Positions 26,832 to 33,146 of a DNA stretch of 33,146 nt are shown here, in pieces. The position numbers were made by a program, and so were the translations under genes. Source of the DNA: Gemmataceae bacterium (GTDB taxonomy: Bacteria; Planctomycetota; Planctomycetia; Gemmatales; Gemmataceae); contig SHZZ01000040.1 in the NCBI GenBank assembly GCA_009692005.1, positions 1 through 33,146 on the forward strand, in the 5' to 3' direction. The first letter of the stretch is position 1; each line of letters begins with the position of its first letter. The notes under the pieces are model-generated. The model was not told the DNA's origin and ran no database searches. It saw only the letters and a list, made by a program, of their open reading frames with translations.

Positions 26832-27341
26832 TTAGGCGGGTTTTGCCGGGGCGCTTTCTTCGGTGTTATAACCCCGATTGATTTCAGCTGCCGTTTCCGT
26901 GTAACTAACTGGCTCACCTTCCGGGTCCATATCGTCATAAGTGCAAACATACCCAGGCAATTTGGCCTTTTCCTTTTCCAGAAAAAACTCTTTCATCACC
27001 GCGTTTTGAATTAATTCCCTGCAAGAAGCATGAATCGGGTGAGCGATGTCGGCATGGAGTTTCGTGCGGCCGGAATTGTCGCGGCCGGCGCGGTTGTCAT
27101 AGAGCTTGCCACCGCATTGATTGCAGAAGTGCGCTTTCAGCTGATTTTTGTAACCGCATTTTGCGCAACGGTCCATCAACTTCCTGCTCGGCATGGCCAC
27201 GAACCAGCCACGGGCCCCCTCGATGATCTTCAAATCGCGCACCACGAATGCCTGATCCAGCGTGATCGAGCAAAATCCATACAGCCTTTCATTCTCTTGC
27301 CTTTCTTCCACCAGCTTGATGCGAACTTCCGTGATCTGCAT
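26832..27341 (-). CDS. spoVG: SpoVG-family protein with inserted zinc ribbon
   Basis: A 169-residue protein. The ATG at 27341 has AAGGAG 7 nt upstream and lies 16 nt after the ispE stop; the longer frame to 27467 overlaps ispE and is not needed. SpoVG proteins are small site-specific DNA/RNA-binding regulators of about 85-100 residues. The two conserved SpoVG halves are present: [10 protein letters not shown]...[15 protein letters not shown]...FVAMPSRK (1-54) and [18 protein letters not shown] (from 99). Between them sits a 45-residue insert with a C4 zinc ribbon, C59-x2-C62 and C73-x2-C76. A Ser/Thr/Glu-rich tail follows. The ispE-spoVG neighbourhood is also seen in Firmicutes. The insert may alter nucleic-acid binding; this is inference. 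Confidence 0.9.
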   Translation of the reverse strand: MQITEVRIKLVEERQENERLYGFCSITLDQAFVVRDLKIIEGARGWFVAMPSRKLMDRCAKCGYKNQLKAHFCNQCGGKLYDNRAGRDNSGRTKLHADIAHPIHASCRELIQNAVMKEFFLEKEKAKLPGYVCTYDDMDPEGEPVSYTETAAEINRGYNTEESAPAKPA

Positions 27342-27357
27342 GGTCCTACTCCTTGGG

Positions 27358-28254
27358 TCAGTTGGATTCGGGCATACCTGTTCTGGTGAGGAAAACCTGG
27401 CGGACCAGGGTCCCCTGTGTGGCGAGAAATTCTCGGGCAACGCCAAGGGCTTCTTCATCCGAGGCAAACAAGGCGAACAGGGCAGAGCCGCTGCCCGTCA
27501 ACAGGGGCCTGGTCGCCCCGGCTTTTTCCAGTCCTTGCAACAGGCGGGGCAATTGCGCTTCCAGTTGGCAAGCAGGGGCTTGCAGGCGATTGAATAGGGA
27601 TTCCCGAATCAGTGCGAACTGGTTGGTGGCGAAAGAGGCGGCGGCTCGAGTTTCTGCCAGGGGAGTGAATGCGGCTTGCGGGGTGTTGTAAACCCGCGCT
27701 GTGGAGAGCCCAAAGTAGGGCAGGACAACTAATGCGGAAAAGGCTGGAAAAGGCCCAGGAATAGGAGAAACTTGTTCGCCGCGGCCCCGGCACCAGCCCG
27801 GTTTTCCTTCCAGAAAGAAGGCCACATCGCTACCTAAACGCCCGGCCAGAACCGACAATTTTTCGTGGCTAAAGTTCAATCCCCACAGCCGATTTAACCC
27901 GCCAAGCGTGGCGGCGGCATCGGACGAACCTCCTCCAAGTCCCGCTTGAGAGGGGATCCGTTTAAAAAGGCGCAGCGTGGCGCCCAACAGCTTGCCAGCT
28001 TCCTGCTGCATCATCCTTGCCGCTTGAACTACCAGGTTGTCCGCACCGGTGGGAAGAGAAGGGTCATCGCACCAGAAACGGATTTCCCCGGATTTTTCCT
28101 CCACAACTTCCAATACATCGTGAAGCCCAATCGGCACCATGAAGGTGACCACTTCATGGTAACCGTCCGGCCGCTTGCCAAGGATTTCCAAATAAAAATT
28201 CAGCTTGGCGTGCGCCCGAATTTGCAAACCACCCGAGGTCAACTCCTTGCGCAT
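27358..28254 (-). CDS. ispE: 4-diphosphocytidyl-2-C-methyl-D-erythritol kinase IspE
   Basis: Phosphorylates the 2-hydroxyl of CDP-methylerythritol with ATP, the fourth step of the MEP isoprenoid pathway, in the cytoplasm. The 298-residue length is normal. GHMP-kinase features are in order: [20 protein letters not shown] at the N-terminus (catalytic Lys and substrate-binding residues), the ATP-binding loop [15 protein letters not shown] near residue 100, and the C-terminal motif [12 protein letters not shown]. The ATG has only a weak GGAA close upstream. It is transcribed with spoVG, 16 nt downstream. Confidence 0.95.
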   Translation of the reverse strand: MRKELTSGGLQIRAHAKLNFYLEILGKRPDGYHEVVTFMVPIGLHDVLEVVEEKSGEIRFWCDDPSLPTGADNLVVQAARMMQQEAGKLLGATLRLFKRIPSQAGLGGGSSDAAATLGGLNRLWGLNFSHEKLSVLAGRLGSDVAFFLEGKPGWCRGRGEQVSPIPGPFPAFSALVVLPYFGLSTARVYNTPQAAFTPLAETRAAASFATNQFALIRESLFNRLQAPACQLEAQLPRLLQGLEKAGATRPLLTGSGSALFALFASDEEALGVAREFLATQGTLVRQVFLTRTGMPESN

Positions 28255-28322
28255 AGTTCCGCGCCGTCTTACCTTCCTTGGCCCCCGGTTGGGTCAGGTG
28301 TGGCCGGTGCCCGCCGACCTTT

Positions 28323-28352
28323 CACAAAAGATTGCCGTGGATCCTCCACGGC
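28323..28352 (-). terminator. Probable terminator after the esterase gene
   Basis: On minus, GCCGTGGA-GGA-TCCACGGC (28334-28352) is a perfect 8-bp stem followed by AATCTTTTG. It lies 84 nt after the esterase stop and before ispE. The rest of 28255-28435 shows no gene I can support. Confidence 0.5.
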
Positions 28353-28435
28353 TGGCGCGCGACCAACCCGGCCTTTCGCACACTTGGCCGCAGCATAATT
28401 TAAAATGGGCAACCGCGTCAAGGGAGGAAGCCTGA

Positions 28436-29317
28436 TTACCTCTTCAGTTCTTCCTTGCCCAATATCCCATGCACCTTTAGCCAGCCTTGCAAACGCCCCG
28501 GCCAACTCGCGGTTTCCCCTTCATTTGGGGCCAAGCCGACGCCATGCCTGCCTTTTTCATAAATGTGCAGCTCTGCTGGCACCTTGTGTTTCTTGAGTGC
28601 CAAGTAGAACAGAACACTGTTTTCCGGAGGAACGCCAGTATCGGCATCCGTGTGGAACAAGAATGTTGGCGGCGTTTGCGCCGTTACCCGCGTGTGGTTG
28701 CACAGGCTTGCCACCAGTTTCGCATCGGCATCCTTTCCTAGCAAATTGTAACGGGAACCCATATGGGCAAAGGGCGGCTCCAGGGTGATCACAGGATAAG
28801 AAAGGATGAGAAAATCGGGCCTGCAACTGGCGCGCTCGATTGGGTCCTCGGAATCGGCTTTACCGGCATCGAATTGCGTGCCGGCGGTGGAAGCGAGATG
28901 CCCGCCAGCGGAGAATCCCCAGATGCCGATTTTTTTCCCATCGATCTTGAACTCCTCTGCGCGGGATCGAACGGTGCGGATGGCCCGCTGCGCGTCGAGC
29001 ATGGGTGAGGGGTGTTTATAACGCGGCGCCAGGCGGTACTTCAACACAAAAGCGCTGACGCCCAACTGGTTTAAAAAGGCGGCGATATCTTTGCCCTCGT
29101 GCCCCATGGCCAGCCCTCCGTAGCCCCCGCCAGGGCAAACCACCACGGCGGAGCCGTTGCTCTTGCCTTGCGCAGGAAGGTAAACCGTCAGGGAAGGTTT
29201 ATCGGGGTCTGTTTCGCCAACCGCGCCCGGTGCCCCTTTGGCCCACAGGGGAAAAGTTTGCGGTTCCTGGGCCAGCGCCAGGGTGGCAAGAACAAGCCAG
29301 GCAGAAGTCGTGATCAT
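28436..29317 (-). CDS. Exported BD-FAE-type alpha/beta hydrolase (esterase)
   Basis: A 293-residue protein. The ATG at 29317 opens a signal peptide (MITTSAWLVLATLALAQ); the frame extends only 10 codons further upstream. Family features: VVVCPGGGYGGLAMGHEG (oxyanion hole, HGGG-like), VLKYRLAPRYKHPSPMLDAQ, the nucleophile elbow GIWGFSAGGHLAST (intact GxSxG), HTDADTGVPPENS (acid residue) and KGRHGVGLA (catalytic His). This matches BD-FAE/acetyl-xylan-esterase-like hydrolases, so it probably removes acyl groups from polysaccharide side chains outside the cytoplasm. The exact substrate is inferred. Confidence 0.9.
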   Translation of the reverse strand: MITTSAWLVLATLALAQEPQTFPLWAKGAPGAVGETDPDKPSLTVYLPAQGKSNGSAVVVCPGGGYGGLAMGHEGKDIAAFLNQLGVSAFVLKYRLAPRYKHPSPMLDAQRAIRTVRSRAEEFKIDGKKIGIWGFSAGGHLASTAGTQFDAGKADSEDPIERASCRPDFLILSYPVITLEPPFAHMGSRYNLLGKDADAKLVASLCNHTRVTAQTPPTFLFHTDADTGVPPENSVLFYLALKKHKVPAELHIYEKGRHGVGLAPNEGETASWPGRLQGWLKVHGILGKEELKR

Positions 29318-29392
29318 GGTTTTTCCAATAAAAGGGTTAATATCCAAGTTCCATTAACGAAAATACTGTATCGCCACCTTGGAATCGAGAGC

Positions 29393-29398
29393 TATAAT
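29393..29398 (+). promoter_or_regulatory. Probable -10 element of ssrA
   Basis: A perfect TATAAT 32 nt before the mature tmRNA 5' end. The expected start is near 29405, giving a leader of about 25 nt to be removed by RNase P. The -35 is poor. Confidence 0.5.
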
Positions 29399-29429
29399 AA
29401 AAGAGTGAGGAGGAAAAGTTGACACTTTC

Positions 29430-29820
29430 GGGGGCGAACTGGTTTCGACCGGGCTTACGGAAGTGCAAGCTGCGTGCCGTGGTTAATCGGAAGGCCACGC
29501 AAAAATCCGATTACAACTCAACTGCTGAACCGCAGTTTTCTATGGCTGTCTAATAATACGATAGCCGCGTGTCCGGGAGCTTAACCTGAGAGGTTCCGGC
29601 GCGCTCGTTAAATCAGGATCGCAGGGGTTAGAAGCCGCGCAAGCGGTTGCACCGGTGGCAATCCCCGCTAAACCTTACAACCGGTTAGTCCGCAGTGCCT
29701 TTGTTTGTTGAAGCCACGCGGATGAACAGGGCGGAGTAAGACCGCCAGATCGACGAGCTACGCACGTAGATGCCTGCATGGAAGGGCTTCGGGACGCGGG
29801 TTCGATTCCCGCCGCCTCCA
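29430..29820 (+). ncRNA. ssrA: Transfer-messenger RNA (tmRNA), tag AEPQFSMAV
   Basis: Rescues stalled ribosomes by acting as tRNA-Ala and then as mRNA. The 5' GGGGGCGAACTGGTTTCGAC and the 3' GGTTCGATTCCCGCCGCCTCCA are the universal tmRNA ends. They pair as a 7-bp acceptor stem with the G3-U70 pair that alanyl-tRNA synthetase needs; the CCA tail is not encoded (A73 is 29820). The tag frame starts at GCT 29524 and reads AEPQFSMAV, then two TAA stops (29551-29556). Other frames hit stops early or give no plausible tag. The four-pseudoknot region fits 29557-29760. The encoded one-piece length of 391 nt is typical. The tag ending Met-Ala-Val is unusual (see findings). The 3' end abuts an integrase gene. 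Confidence 0.97.
29800..29820 (+). other. Putative attachment site at ssrA 3' end
   Basis: Inferred from position: the 3' part of the tmRNA T-arm and acceptor is retained, and the element begins beyond it. The direct repeat expected at the other end is outside the window, so the exact core is unknown. Confidence 0.4.
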
Positions 29821-29823
29821 CTT

Positions 29824-29899
29824 AAACCCTTACGCAGTAACGAGTTATGGCGATTCATGAAGAGTGTTGAGCTGCAAATTCGGTTACTGCGTAGGGTTT
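29824..29899. repeat. 17-bp inverted repeat at the ssrA/integrase junction
   Basis: AAACCCTTACGCAGTAAC (29824-29841) and GTTACTGCGTAGGGTTT (29883-29899) are inverted copies apart from one extra T, with a 41-nt spacer. The right arm lies inside the last codons of the recombinase gene and is followed on plus by TTTTGTTTG-like sequence. It could end the ssrA transcript, or be a recombinase arm site. Confidence 0.7.
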
Positions 29900-31162
29900 T
29901 GTTTGCATAATTTTGTCATCCTGTCCATTCCCCACAGCTTGTTGCTGTGCCGGAAAATGTGCCACCACTGTGCCGGATTCTGTGCCGCTTTTTAAAACAG
30001 GATTACAGGCCCTGTCGAAATGTTCCTGGGGAACCTGGGCGTAGTGCCGTAACAGAATTTTTACATCATGTCCCATCCAGGACACAACCGTTTTGATAGG
30101 CCAGGCCTCGCACAGTTCCGTAGCCCTGGTTGCTCGCATGGCGCGGAACGGTTCCATGATCGGGTCTAACCCTGCCTTAACGCACAGACTGTAAAATGAT
30201 TTCCTCAGGTTGGTATTTGTCCATCCTCGAGGGCCAATTGCTGTTTCCCGGAAATGGCCAGGAATCACATATTCGGCGCCCTCGGGAGCAATCTCCTCTA
30301 ACAGGCGCAACGGCGCCACCAGTTCTGGAAACAAAGGAATCAACCGGAAACCTTTCCCGGGATGGTGTTCCGTTTTGCAGGATGGCACCAGAATTGTTCG
30401 TTTGTCCCAGTGTACCTGGGACCATTTCAGGCTGAGAGTTTCCGATGGGTTTCTGAGGCCTCCATAGCGCGCTAGTGCCAAAATTCCCTGCCAGGCAGGG
30501 TCAGCTACCCGCATGAGCAATTCCATGGTTTGCCGCGTAATGAATTCCTTTTCCCGGGAATAGGTATCGCCTGGGCATTTCACTTTCCTGAACGGGTTTT
30601 TGCCAATCAATTCCAGGTCCACCGCCCGTTCAAAAAACTGGCGGCTAAATTTAATGCGTTTCGCCACGGTTGTAAGTGCCAGCCTGATTACCTCACGGCG
30701 CCGCTTGCACGGGGAAGCCACTAACCACTCCTTGAACGACGAGGCATCGCCAGCAGTAATTGTCCCCAGTTCTCTGCCACCGCCGAAAAACTCGATTAAA
30801 TTCCTACAGGTATTTTTCCAGACCGTGTGGGTTGCCGGTTTAATATCCTGGCGATTTAGTACGGTGGAGCCTAGGAATGCACTGAGTGTCGGGGTTTTTC
30901 TCAGGCCCTGGTCGTCGTCGATTAACTTACATTTTGCGAGTTTGGTTTTTAGTCCAGGCCCGAGGTCATTCAGCCAAGCCACAACCTCTAGTGGAATTGG
31001 TTGGCAGCTTGCTCTTGCACTCACCAGGAACTCAACCATTCGGTTGATAGACTCTGCCGTTTTTTTGTCACATTGCCCCAGGCGCAGGGTTTTCCTCACC
31101 CCGTCTGGCGCGAAAAACAGTATCCGCTTTCGTCCGTTCGCATCGTTACCAATACTTGCCAT
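29855..31162 (-). CDS. int: Tyrosine recombinase / phage-type integrase
   Basis: A 435-residue site-specific recombinase with AGGAGG 5 nt before its ATG. The N-terminal half has an SAM-like core-binding domain (about 100-200: FLGSTVLNRQDIKPATHTVW, then EFFGGGRELGTITAGD). The catalytic domain shows box I Arg (ARYGGLRNPSETLSLKW, about residue 235), the beta-hairpin Lys (SCKTEHHPGKGFRL), box II (FRAMRATRATEL), WMGHD and the nucleophile Tyr in LRHYAQV at about residue 375. In box II the usual H-x-x-R reads R-A-M-R, so the first His is Arg. It likely integrates and excises the element at ssrA. It is the last gene of the operon; its stop is 35 nt from the tmRNA end. Confidence 0.93.
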   Translation of the reverse strand: MASIGNDANGRKRILFFAPDGVRKTLRLGQCDKKTAESINRMVEFLVSARASCQPIPLEVVAWLNDLGPGLKTKLAKCKLIDDDQGLRKTPTLSAFLGSTVLNRQDIKPATHTVWKNTCRNLIEFFGGGRELGTITAGDASSFKEWLVASPCKRRREVIRLALTTVAKRIKFSRQFFERAVDLELIGKNPFRKVKCPGDTYSREKEFITRQTMELLMRVADPAWQGILALARYGGLRNPSETLSLKWSQVHWDKRTILVPSCKTEHHPGKGFRLIPLFPELVAPLRLLEEIAPEGAEYVIPGHFRETAIGPRGWTNTNLRKSFYSLCVKAGLDPIMEPFRAMRATRATELCEAWPIKTVVSWMGHDVKILLRHYAQVPQEHFDRACNPVLKSGTESGTVVAHFPAQQQAVGNGQDDKIMQTKPYAVTEFAAQHSS

Positions 31163-31193
31163 GATTTCCTCCTGTTAAAAAAAACCATTCCTG

Positions 31194-32612
31194 TTATACG
31201 ATTTCACTCGTTTCAGACTTCTTGAAATCTTTGATGGTCAACGCCGCCTTGGGCAATCCCATGGCGAAATCCTCACCAGGCCGTTTTAAACGCCATATCT
31301 CAATCGGATTTCCACCGCCAGTCCTTTGCCGCAATTCGGTTTCCGCACTGCCGGCTTGTTTGAGCGCGGCCAGTTCGGCAATAATTTTTTCGGATTGAAT
31401 GTGTCGGGAGAGGCCTTTTGAAATATCGGTTCGGCTCATGCCGCTTTTTCCCGCGCTCCTGAGGAGAGTTAGGATCTTGCCGCTCAAACCAATTTGATAA
31501 TCGCCAAATATGTAAACCGCACTCTGCCGCGCATAGTCCCACACAGACAAGGCAGCTTTGAGATGGTCGATCTCAATCACATGACTTTCCCCGATTAACG
31601 CGTATGTCATTGCCAGGCGCAAGGCCTGGGCCTCGGCGCGGCAAGTGATAGTCCCCACCAATCCCGTATCCTCTTTAGCGAGTTCCCCCGCGTAAGCGCA
31701 CTCCCAAACTTTTGACGCAGACTCGGAGAAACTCATTCGAGTAACGCGTTTCGATTCATTGAGGCCCTGACAAATGGTTTTTCCAAAACCCGGCAATTTG
31801 GTCAAATCGCCGCCGTACGGTAGCAACTTTGAGCGTTTCACCAACAACCAGAGAAAACGATTAGCAAAACCATTGGCAATGTCCACGGCGCCCAGAAGGC
31901 TCTTTAATTCATCCAGGGTAATGTGCGCCGTAATACTGCCGTGCATACCGGTTGTTGAAAATGAACTGTTTTTGGTGCGAAACTCTAGTTTTTTTCCATC
32001 CCACAATTTCCGCACCATGGCAGAGAGGTTGTTGCCTGCACGGCTTGCGTTTTGCAGCACTACCGCCAATTCAGTCTCATCAAAAAACGCCCGCTTATCG
32101 TCAGCTAGTCGGGGTTTCTCTATCGTTTTTTTTTGCATCTTTGAGGAGTTGGGCGTGTCGTCGTCCAGGTCTTCGGCCTCGGTATCCCGCGCCAGCCAGG
32201 CAAGTCCCTCTCCCGTGGACAATCCGCTGAAACGATGGTGAGACACCCATTCCTGGTCGGCGTAGTTAAACAAGGCCTCGCAGAGGTCGCCGCAGGTTCC
32301 TTTCCTCGCTTTCGCTGATTGACCCACCAGTGTGCAAAACAGGTTGGCTCTATGGGTGGTTGCTCCCACCAGGTAATGCGGGCCTCGCCCGCAAGCGTTG
32401 CCGTAGCTGGTCAGGATTGAGGCCAGTAAACCCACGGAATCGGCCTCGGTTTCCGGTCCAATGACTTTGACAATTTCCCCGGCCAGGCCCTGGTACGCCA
32501 CGGGGTCCATTGCCGGCCACGGCTTTTCCTCCGGGAGTGAAATATCCTCCAACCCGTTCGTTTCGTTCAGCCTGGCCGCGTATTTCAGAGCGTCATCAAT
32601 AGCTTTTGCCAT
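31194..32612 (-). CDS. DUF3987 protein
   Basis: A 472-residue protein. The ATG at 32612 has AGGAG at 8 nt; a GTG at 32621 is also in frame but overlaps the ribosome site. The first gene upstream overlaps it by 17 nt. DUF3987 (PF13148) proteins occur in phages and integrative elements, often beside primase-like genes. Visible: a modified P-loop-like GQSAKARKGT (about 97-106), an acidic Asp/Glu segment (EAEDLDDDTPNSS), FFDETELAVVLQ (Walker-B-like D-E), GSITAHITLDELK and a C-terminal winged-helix-like region (GMSRTDISKGLSRH). An ATPase role in element replication is inferred. Confidence 0.85.
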   Translation of the reverse strand: MAKAIDDALKYAARLNETNGLEDISLPEEKPWPAMDPVAYQGLAGEIVKVIGPETEADSVGLLASILTSYGNACGRGPHYLVGATTHRANLFCTLVGQSAKARKGTCGDLCEALFNYADQEWVSHHRFSGLSTGEGLAWLARDTEAEDLDDDTPNSSKMQKKTIEKPRLADDKRAFFDETELAVVLQNASRAGNNLSAMVRKLWDGKKLEFRTKNSSFSTTGMHGSITAHITLDELKSLLGAVDIANGFANRFLWLLVKRSKLLPYGGDLTKLPGFGKTICQGLNESKRVTRMSFSESASKVWECAYAGELAKEDTGLVGTITCRAEAQALRLAMTYALIGESHVIEIDHLKAALSVWDYARQSAVYIFGDYQIGLSGKILTLLRSAGKSGMSRTDISKGLSRHIQSEKIIAELAALKQAGSAETELRQRTGGGNPIEIWRLKRPGEDFAMGLPKAALTIKDFKKSETSEIV

Positions 32613-32961
32613 AGTTGCCACTCCTGTTCCGGTTGCTTTGATATGCTGATTCTTCTTTTAGTTCGGCCAGCGTTTTCATGGCAAGAGCCAGTAATCGGTT
32701 CGTTTGCTCATGCTCCTCCACGGTTACAGTGTTAGAAACCCTCTTTTGTAGGCAAAGAATATCCGCTTTGATGTTCCGCGTTTGGTCATCAGGCAATCTC
32801 TTTCCGTTATTCGGCTGGCCACGGGGCCATGGTGATCGCGCATAGGCCCGCAGTCGGCGCGCAAAAGAACATTCTCCTGGATACAAGCCCCAGGCGCCGC
32901 CGCCGGAAAGAGCTGCGGCATTGGCTAGCAATCGTCCCTGGGTGGAGTTATCTTCGTTCAT
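32596..32961 (-). CDS. Small element protein of unknown function
   Basis: 121 residues. The ATG at 32961 overlaps the stop of the upstream HTH gene (ATGA), and its own 3' end overlaps the DUF3987 gene, so it belongs to the same operon. The frame continues to 33081, but that part lies over the HTH gene in another frame and is not credible. The C-terminal half is charged and helical (DILCLQKRVSNTVTVEEHEQ, LALAMKTLAELKEE), likely coiled coil. I recognise no family. Coupling to the HTH and DUF3987 genes suggests a role in element maintenance. Confidence 0.7.
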   Translation of the reverse strand: MNEDNSTQGRLLANAAALSGGGAWGLYPGECSFARRLRAYARSPWPRGQPNNGKRLPDDQTRNIKADILCLQKRVSNTVTVEEHEQTNRLLALAMKTLAELKEESAYQSNRNRSGNYGKSY

Positions 32962-33146
32962 TTTCCACCCCCGCTCGTTTTCCGGGTCAGGAATTCGTTC
33001 AGGTACGCCAATGGGTAAAGCACAGCACTGCGCTTGCCGTTCCCCGCCCGGATACCCGGCAGGATTCCATTCTTGTCCCAAAGAGCCAAAGTCCTCGAGG
33101 AAATTCCCAATAGCTTTGCCGCCTGTCTGGGCCTCACCGCTAGTGG
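32958..33146 (-). CDS. Excisionase/MerR-like HTH protein (5' end outside window)
   Basis: The frame is open from the right edge to a TGA at 32958-32960; 62 residues are visible. The sequence PRQAAKLLGISSRTLALWDK, then GILPGIRAGNGKRSAVLYPL, is a winged helix-turn-helix of the HTH_17 / MerR-excisionase type, ending YLNEFLTRKTSGGGK. Such proteins act as recombination directionality factors in elements with tyrosine recombinases. The start lies just past the edge. The stop overlaps the next start by ATGA, indicating translational coupling. Confidence 0.85.
   Translation of the reverse strand, partial: PLAVRPRQAAKLLGISSRTLALWDKNGILPGIRAGNGKRSAVLYPLAYLNEFLTRKTSGGGK

Larger units (their letters stand above)
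29821..33146. mobile_element. Integrative element inserted at the 3' end of ssrA (left part)
   Basis: Directly after the tmRNA, all genes point toward it on the minus strand: excisionase-like HTH gene, small gene, DUF3987 gene, tyrosine recombinase. tmRNA genes are a classic target of tyrosine-recombinase elements, and the recombinase lies closest to the target, as usual. The element continues past the right edge; the second attachment site is not in the window. No phage structural genes are seen here, so whether it is a prophage, satellite or genomic island is open. Confidence 0.8.

Noticed and set aside
28269-28505. 78-codon minus frame between the esterase gene and ispE
   Set aside because: No ribosome site and no family; it crosses the probable terminator hairpin and overlaps the esterase 3' end.
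32962-33081. N-terminal extension of the small element gene to 33081
   Set aside because: It runs out of frame over the HTH gene; the ATGA overlap at 32961 is the better start.
29820-33146. A second ssrA-end copy (right attachment site)
   Set aside because: I looked for the tmRNA acceptor sequence again to the right edge and did not see it; the element must extend beyond the window.

Overview
This window looks like chromosomal DNA from a member of the Planctomycetota, most likely a Gemmata-like lineage. The evidence is the set of families present. There is a PPC-domain / DUF1501 / cytochrome-DUF1549-DUF1553 gene trio. There is a DUF1559 pseudopilin-like protein with the H-X9-DG motif beside a small regulatory-like lipoprotein. 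Many Tat or Sec exported proteins are present, and the tmRNA tag reads AEPQFSMAV. Taxonomy is inferred from these families, not from a marker search.

Layout. (1) 1-5877, minus strand: a three-gene operon behind a good sigma-70-like promoter (5935-5963). It encodes the DUF1549/1553 cytochrome-like protein, the DUF1501 protein, and a PPC-domain protein that runs off the left edge. (2) 5964-6346: intergenic DNA packed with palindromic repeats. (3) 6347-14664, minus: a gamma-glutamyltranspeptidase and a giant (about 2138 aa) exported macroglobulin-like protein. (4) 14838-16792, minus: a strong terminator and a thioredoxin-fold protein without active-site cysteines. (5) 16997-21629, plus: the macromolecular-synthesis cluster, promoter - dnaG - rpoD (TGATG overlap) - terminator - zinc-ribbon coiled-coil protein. 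A perfect 12-bp hairpin lies at the dnaG/rpoD junction. (6) 21630-22128: a second repeat-rich spacer. (7) 22129-23654, minus: the DUF1559 protein and a lipoprotein. A Tat-exported sugar isomerase/epimerase-like protein is divergent from them. (8) 24925-29317, minus: an alpha/beta-hydrolase-like protein lacking the nucleophile serine, a candidate structured RNA with its own terminator (26313-26770), a SpoVG protein carrying a zinc-ribbon insert, ispE, and a BD-FAE-type esterase. (9) 29430-29820, plus: tmRNA (ssrA). (10) 29821-33146, minus: the left end of an integrative element inserted at the 3' end of ssrA. It carries a tyrosine recombinase, a DUF3987 protein, a small overlapping gene, and an excisionase-like HTH gene cut by the window edge.

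The core housekeeping genes are dnaG, rpoD, ispE, spoVG and ssrA. The rest is mostly cell-envelope or exported protein of poorly known function, typical of this phylum. The points most worth a second look are the unassigned structured RNA at 26.3-26.8 kb, the tmRNA tag ending in Met-Ala-Val, the ssrA-targeted element with its inverted repeat at the junction, and the zinc-ribbon SpoVG.
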